Shown one piece after another: positions 60,402-64,000 of a stretch of 64,000 nucleotides of DNA. Position numbers and translations under genes: made by a program. Below the pieces are notes generated by a model. It saw nothing but the letters and a program-made list of their open reading frames with translations, had not been told where the DNA came from and did no database searches. Source of the DNA: Gadus chalcogrammus. Lineage: Eukaryota > Chordata > Actinopteri > Gadiformes > Gadidae. The stretch's first letter is position 1, and each line of letters opens with the position of its first letter. Where the stretch lies: positions 19,958,940 to 20,022,939 of the forward strand of contig NC_079422.1 in the NCBI RefSeq assembly GCF_026213295.1, given 5' to 3'.

Positions 60402-63164
60402 TGGTTTATGTGGCGGTTTGAGCTCCTGAGTAATTAGAGTTATGGAGGGAACGTCTTGTGTAAGAGCAGCAGCATATGGTCCGCTCCGCCGGGAGGATTC
60501 GGTCACAGAATTATTATTTTCTGGCTTAACGCAACAGCAGTGTCGGGTGGTGGTTACATTCCCGGCTGATGGCAAACTTTGGAATCAAAAGAAAAACTAA
60601 AGAGTTATTGAATCAACAATGTATGCAGTATGGAGGCGTCGGATCGAGTGCAGAAATAAATAGAACCCCAGGGCCTTAATTTTTCTCCTCTCAGCATACA
60701 CGGCACTCTCTATGCCTTCTCTTCGTTGTGAAGAATAAATCCATGAGAAGCATGTTTTCAGCCACAGTATTACTTCAGTTGATCAATATTTAAGCAAATG
60801 CCCCACATCACTTTCTCAGCTACAAGCAATGGTTTAAAGGTCATCTTAACTCACCGACATTCTTATGTGTTTAGTGAGACTATTCAAGGAACCATGTTTT
60901 GTTAGCCTCATAGCATATTGGCCCTATTTTAAGATTGATCTTTTATTTAGCCTCAAAAATGCCCATGTCATCTATTTGACTAGGGCCTTTTTGCAGATAG
61001 TGATTATGGAATGTAAAAATCACTAGATATCACAATTTGGTCGAAATATGACTTTGGCAATTACGAGGCTAACAATTTGTAAAATAGTTAGGTTAACAAT
61101 CGAAAACACAGGAAAGGGGAAACTCTCTGCATGCCCTTTTTAGTGTAATCCTAGTTGAAAGCGTACGATGGCGTGACGTATTGAGTAAAATAAGGGATCA
61201 ATGGATGACCTCCCCATTCCCTTTATCAGGTGTCTCCTGTAGAGATGGGCCCCCTTCAGCACCTCTTAGGGCTGGGAAGGGAAGGTGACAGAAAAGCCAC
61301 TGAAGGATTGTATGCAACAGAAACTCGGATAAGGAAGGGGACGGGAGAGAGCTTTCCCATGTCCTCTCATGTTTTATGCATTTGTTTTAATTTTGTACTT
61401 CAAAGTAGCCTAAATGCGCCGCTGTTTCTACAGACAACCACCCAAAACGATCTGGTTCATCTCAAGAGGCTCGCTCTTTAAGGCACTTTTAAAAAAAATT
61501 ACAACTGTGTGCGCCTGGTGCCAACATCAGACTTAGCAGGCATCTTCCTTGTAATGATGTGTGAAGAGCATTTCTACGTTTGTTTTCATCGTATGGAGCC
61601 ACTTTATCCGCGCGGGAAGAGTTGGCATTGCTGTCGCTGGCTGTCAACGCAGCAACATCATGCTCCGATTCACCGGCAAAAACAACAATGACCTCATCGT
61701 TATAAGTCTCTGTTGCGTTGTTATTTTTGAAATGCTTATTTTTTTTTACGTTTCAATGCACAACTGTAGCATGTGGAGGCCACATTATTTATACTGTAGG
61801 CCTGTAATTAGTGTACAGTGCAAAATGTTTGTAGACATAATGTTCAAACAATATTTGAACATTACATTACTCTTCATACACAATTGAAGTCTATCATGTA
61901 AGACTGTAATTTAACAGTTAATACAATTATAAAATATACAGACAAGCTCATATATTTAATTGTTATTTGGGATTCTCCCAATCAGGCATTTAAAAAAATT
62001 GCCAATGATGTAATGTGCCAAGATGAACCCAAAGCAAAAAATTCCGCACAAAAACGAATTGTTGTTCAATGTTTGGAACCAGCTGTAGCTCCTGGCAGCA
62101 ACTTGACAAGGGGTCAACAACTACAGCCAATAATATGACAATGTCCCACTGGTGAATATATAAATTAATTAAAAAAGCTTGGAAAACTAACAACGACGGA
62201 AATCAACAGCTGAAAAACAGACCGATAATGAAAGCCGATCTCAGAGTCCGCTGGATTTGTCATAAGATGGAATACATTTCACCATTATGAATTTAAAGTT
62301 TTTTTTAATAACATCTGTTCAATGCCATCTGTGGAATATGTGCCACCACACTGTAAAATATTTGCTGTGTGCAGGTAATAATTCCCAATTTATTCATCCA
62401 AATGCCGCAACAGACCCAAAAGTGTAGGAATCAAAAAAGCTAATTTAGCGGCTAAACACAGAATAAAGTAGGCCAAATTGAATCCTGAATCTTACATTTT
62501 ATATGTTAATCTGACTCTCACACGGTGCATTTCAGATGCACTTCTGAGAAAAGAACTAAATCCTAGGGCGTAAAAAGTGATTGCAAAAAGCAATGTGATG
62601 CACAAAAATTACCAAAATAGTTTAGTAGTGTTGCTTTGGGTTCTGGTTAGATTATACAGGACTTTTCTAAGAATTTGCGCTGTATTTGTCATTAAAATAA
62701 TTGTCTTTGAAGCAATCATATCTGATTCAAAACTATAACGACCTCTACTTATACTCAGAACAAACCACATGACTCAGTCTTTAATTTTTTGCAAAAAATG
62801 TGCACTGGATTGATTTCGTGATTAAGCATAATCGAATTGTTAAGCATAAGAACCTCATTTGCATTTCATTAGACATTAAAAACAAAGTGACTTTGTTTAG
62901 AAACCCTTAATGCAAAAGCAAGAATCTCCTCTAATCCAATAAGACCCCAGTTGAGCACAGACATCCTTTTCTGCATCCTAATGCTCGCTTCTGTGACTAC
63001 GGGCACTTTTCTGACGCGATAAGATACACGCATCCAACCCAACGTCGACATAAAATATTAACTTATAGTCAGAGCTCACTGCTGAAACCCCCTTTAATAT
63101 ACGCCCTTTCTACAGTATCTCCTGAAAAGTGTGCTTAAAATGTGGATGAGCCGCTCGTCCTCAC

Positions 63165-63387
63165 CTTGTCCTGAAGTTGACGGGGTGCGGGTGCCCGTCG
63201 TACAAAGATAAAAAGTCATATTCCTCCTCCACCGCAAAAGATTGAAAAACTATATGGATCCTGTTCCTCTCCTCGGCCACAATCACCCAGGTACAGTTGG
63301 CTCCGTTGGGATATCCGTACGGAAAACCTGGGCTCTCTATCGTCCCGTTCCTCCCCTTTAAAGTGCCGCCACACGTATGGATGAACC
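63165..63387 (-). CDS. csmd3: csmd3 exon 1 of window: CUB1, N-terminal part
   Basis: This exon encodes residues 1-75 and the first two thirds of the first CUB domain. Visible CUB hallmarks are the opening Cys of TCGG, an SPGFPYGYPNGANCTW block with the second Cys and the invariant Trp, and the acidic stretch EEEYDFLSLYDG, whose Glu and Asp residues sit where calcium-binding CUB domains place their ligands. N-glycosylation sequons NGT and NCT are present. LYDGHPHP is the reading that points to CSMD3 over its paralogues. The acceptor follows a ctctcccctctccccag tract and the exon opens with two bases of a codon. The donor is AAG|gtgagg, leaving two bases (AG) that the next exon completes to Arg. 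The preceding exon is beyond 64000. Confidence 0.95.
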
Positions 63388-64000
63388 CTGGGGAGAGGGG
63401 AGAGAAAACAACACAGTGAGCTTTAGTCGTGAACAGCGGAGACTTGGGGATACTGGACACTTTAGCAAGATGAAGGAGTACGCATGCTTTTTCCAAAACG
63501 ATTTGAACCACATTATAGCCTTGCAAACATACCACCTTTACTGCATTTATATAGCACTTTTCTAATCAGTGGCCACTCAAAGCAAACAATCACACGTTCA
63601 TACACACATTCACACACCAACAGCGTTGTCAGCCATGCAAGGCAACAGCCAGCTCGCCTGCAGTTAGGGTGAGGCGTCTTGCTCAAGGACACCTCAACAC
63701 TCCGGGGATCGAACTAGGAACCTTCCAGTTAACAGCCAACCCGCTCTACTTTCTGAATCACATGCTGCCCCTGTATATACTTGTAGGTTTTTCCACTATC
63801 CACCTCCTAAGATCTGGCCCTTCAGAAAGAAGGGTCACTCTTCTATGGCGTTACAGATGCTATTAAAGTAGCAGAGGTAATTATGTAGCTGAATCATCTC
63901 ATAAACGGTTGACCACTGATTCCATTATATCCTATAGTGTTCAAGGTAGCAAGGTTAATGAAGACTGATATCAATCAGGCTGTGTTTACCAAAATACCTT
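63388..64000 (-). other. csmd3 intron upstream of the first visible exon (partial)
   Basis: Non-coding sequence continuing past the right edge. It holds a tRNA-related SINE (63539-63771) and otherwise nothing recognisable. No signal-peptide exon was found. Confidence 0.7.
63539..63771 (-). mobile_element. tRNA-derived SINE, minus orientation
   Basis: Sister copy of 27674-27942. On the minus strand the B box is GTTCGATCCCC (63714-63704), and the tail ends AAAAGTGCTATATAAATGCA. The A-box region is more worn (GATTCAGAAAGTAGAGCGGG). Confidence 0.78.

Overview
The window is vertebrate nuclear DNA, almost certainly from a teleost fish. It holds one recognisable gene, on the minus strand: a central-to-N-terminal piece of csmd3 (CUB and Sushi multiple domains 3). 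I assembled sixteen exons by hand between 63387 and 3383. All have canonical AG/GT borders, all join in phase without a stop, and together they give 2553 coding bases (850 complete codons). The encoded order is CUB1 - Sushi1 - CUB2 - linker - Sushi2 - CUB3 - Sushi3 - CUB4 - Sushi4 - CUB5, which is the extracellular N-terminal arrangement of the CSMD family. Residue choices such as LYDGHPHP in CUB1 and KLLPGKDN in the linker favour CSMD3 over CSMD1 and CSMD2 (comparison with family sequences from memory, not a search). The 5' exon(s) with the signal peptide lie above 64000 and the next Sushi exon lies below 1, so the gene runs off both ends.

Layout: positions 1-3382 are intron with a 22-bp minisatellite. 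Positions 3383-20614 hold a dense exon cluster (exons 5-16 as numbered here) with short introns packed with microsatellites. Positions 20615-63164 hold exons 1-4 separated by introns of 7.7, 13.1, 10.5 and 10.7 kb. Positions 63388-64000 are upstream intron with a SINE.

The teleost call rests on the protein, on small tRNA-derived elements with tails of a type common in fish, and on non-autonomous DNA transposons. The very high density of long (CA/GT)n, (GA/CT)n and poly-G/C tracts resembles what is reported for cod-family genomes, but this is only an inference about lineage. The introns hold at least two hAT-type elements with 8-bp target duplications, a pair of fold-back MITEs, several tRNA-related SINEs and a 56-bp near-perfect palindrome.

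No second protein gene, functional RNA gene, CRISPR array or prokaryotic-type system is visible. The points most worth checking are a 12-residue in-frame expansion in CUB2, splice sites of exons 13 and 14 that touch long UG or C tracts, and the repeated exon modules of identical length and phase.
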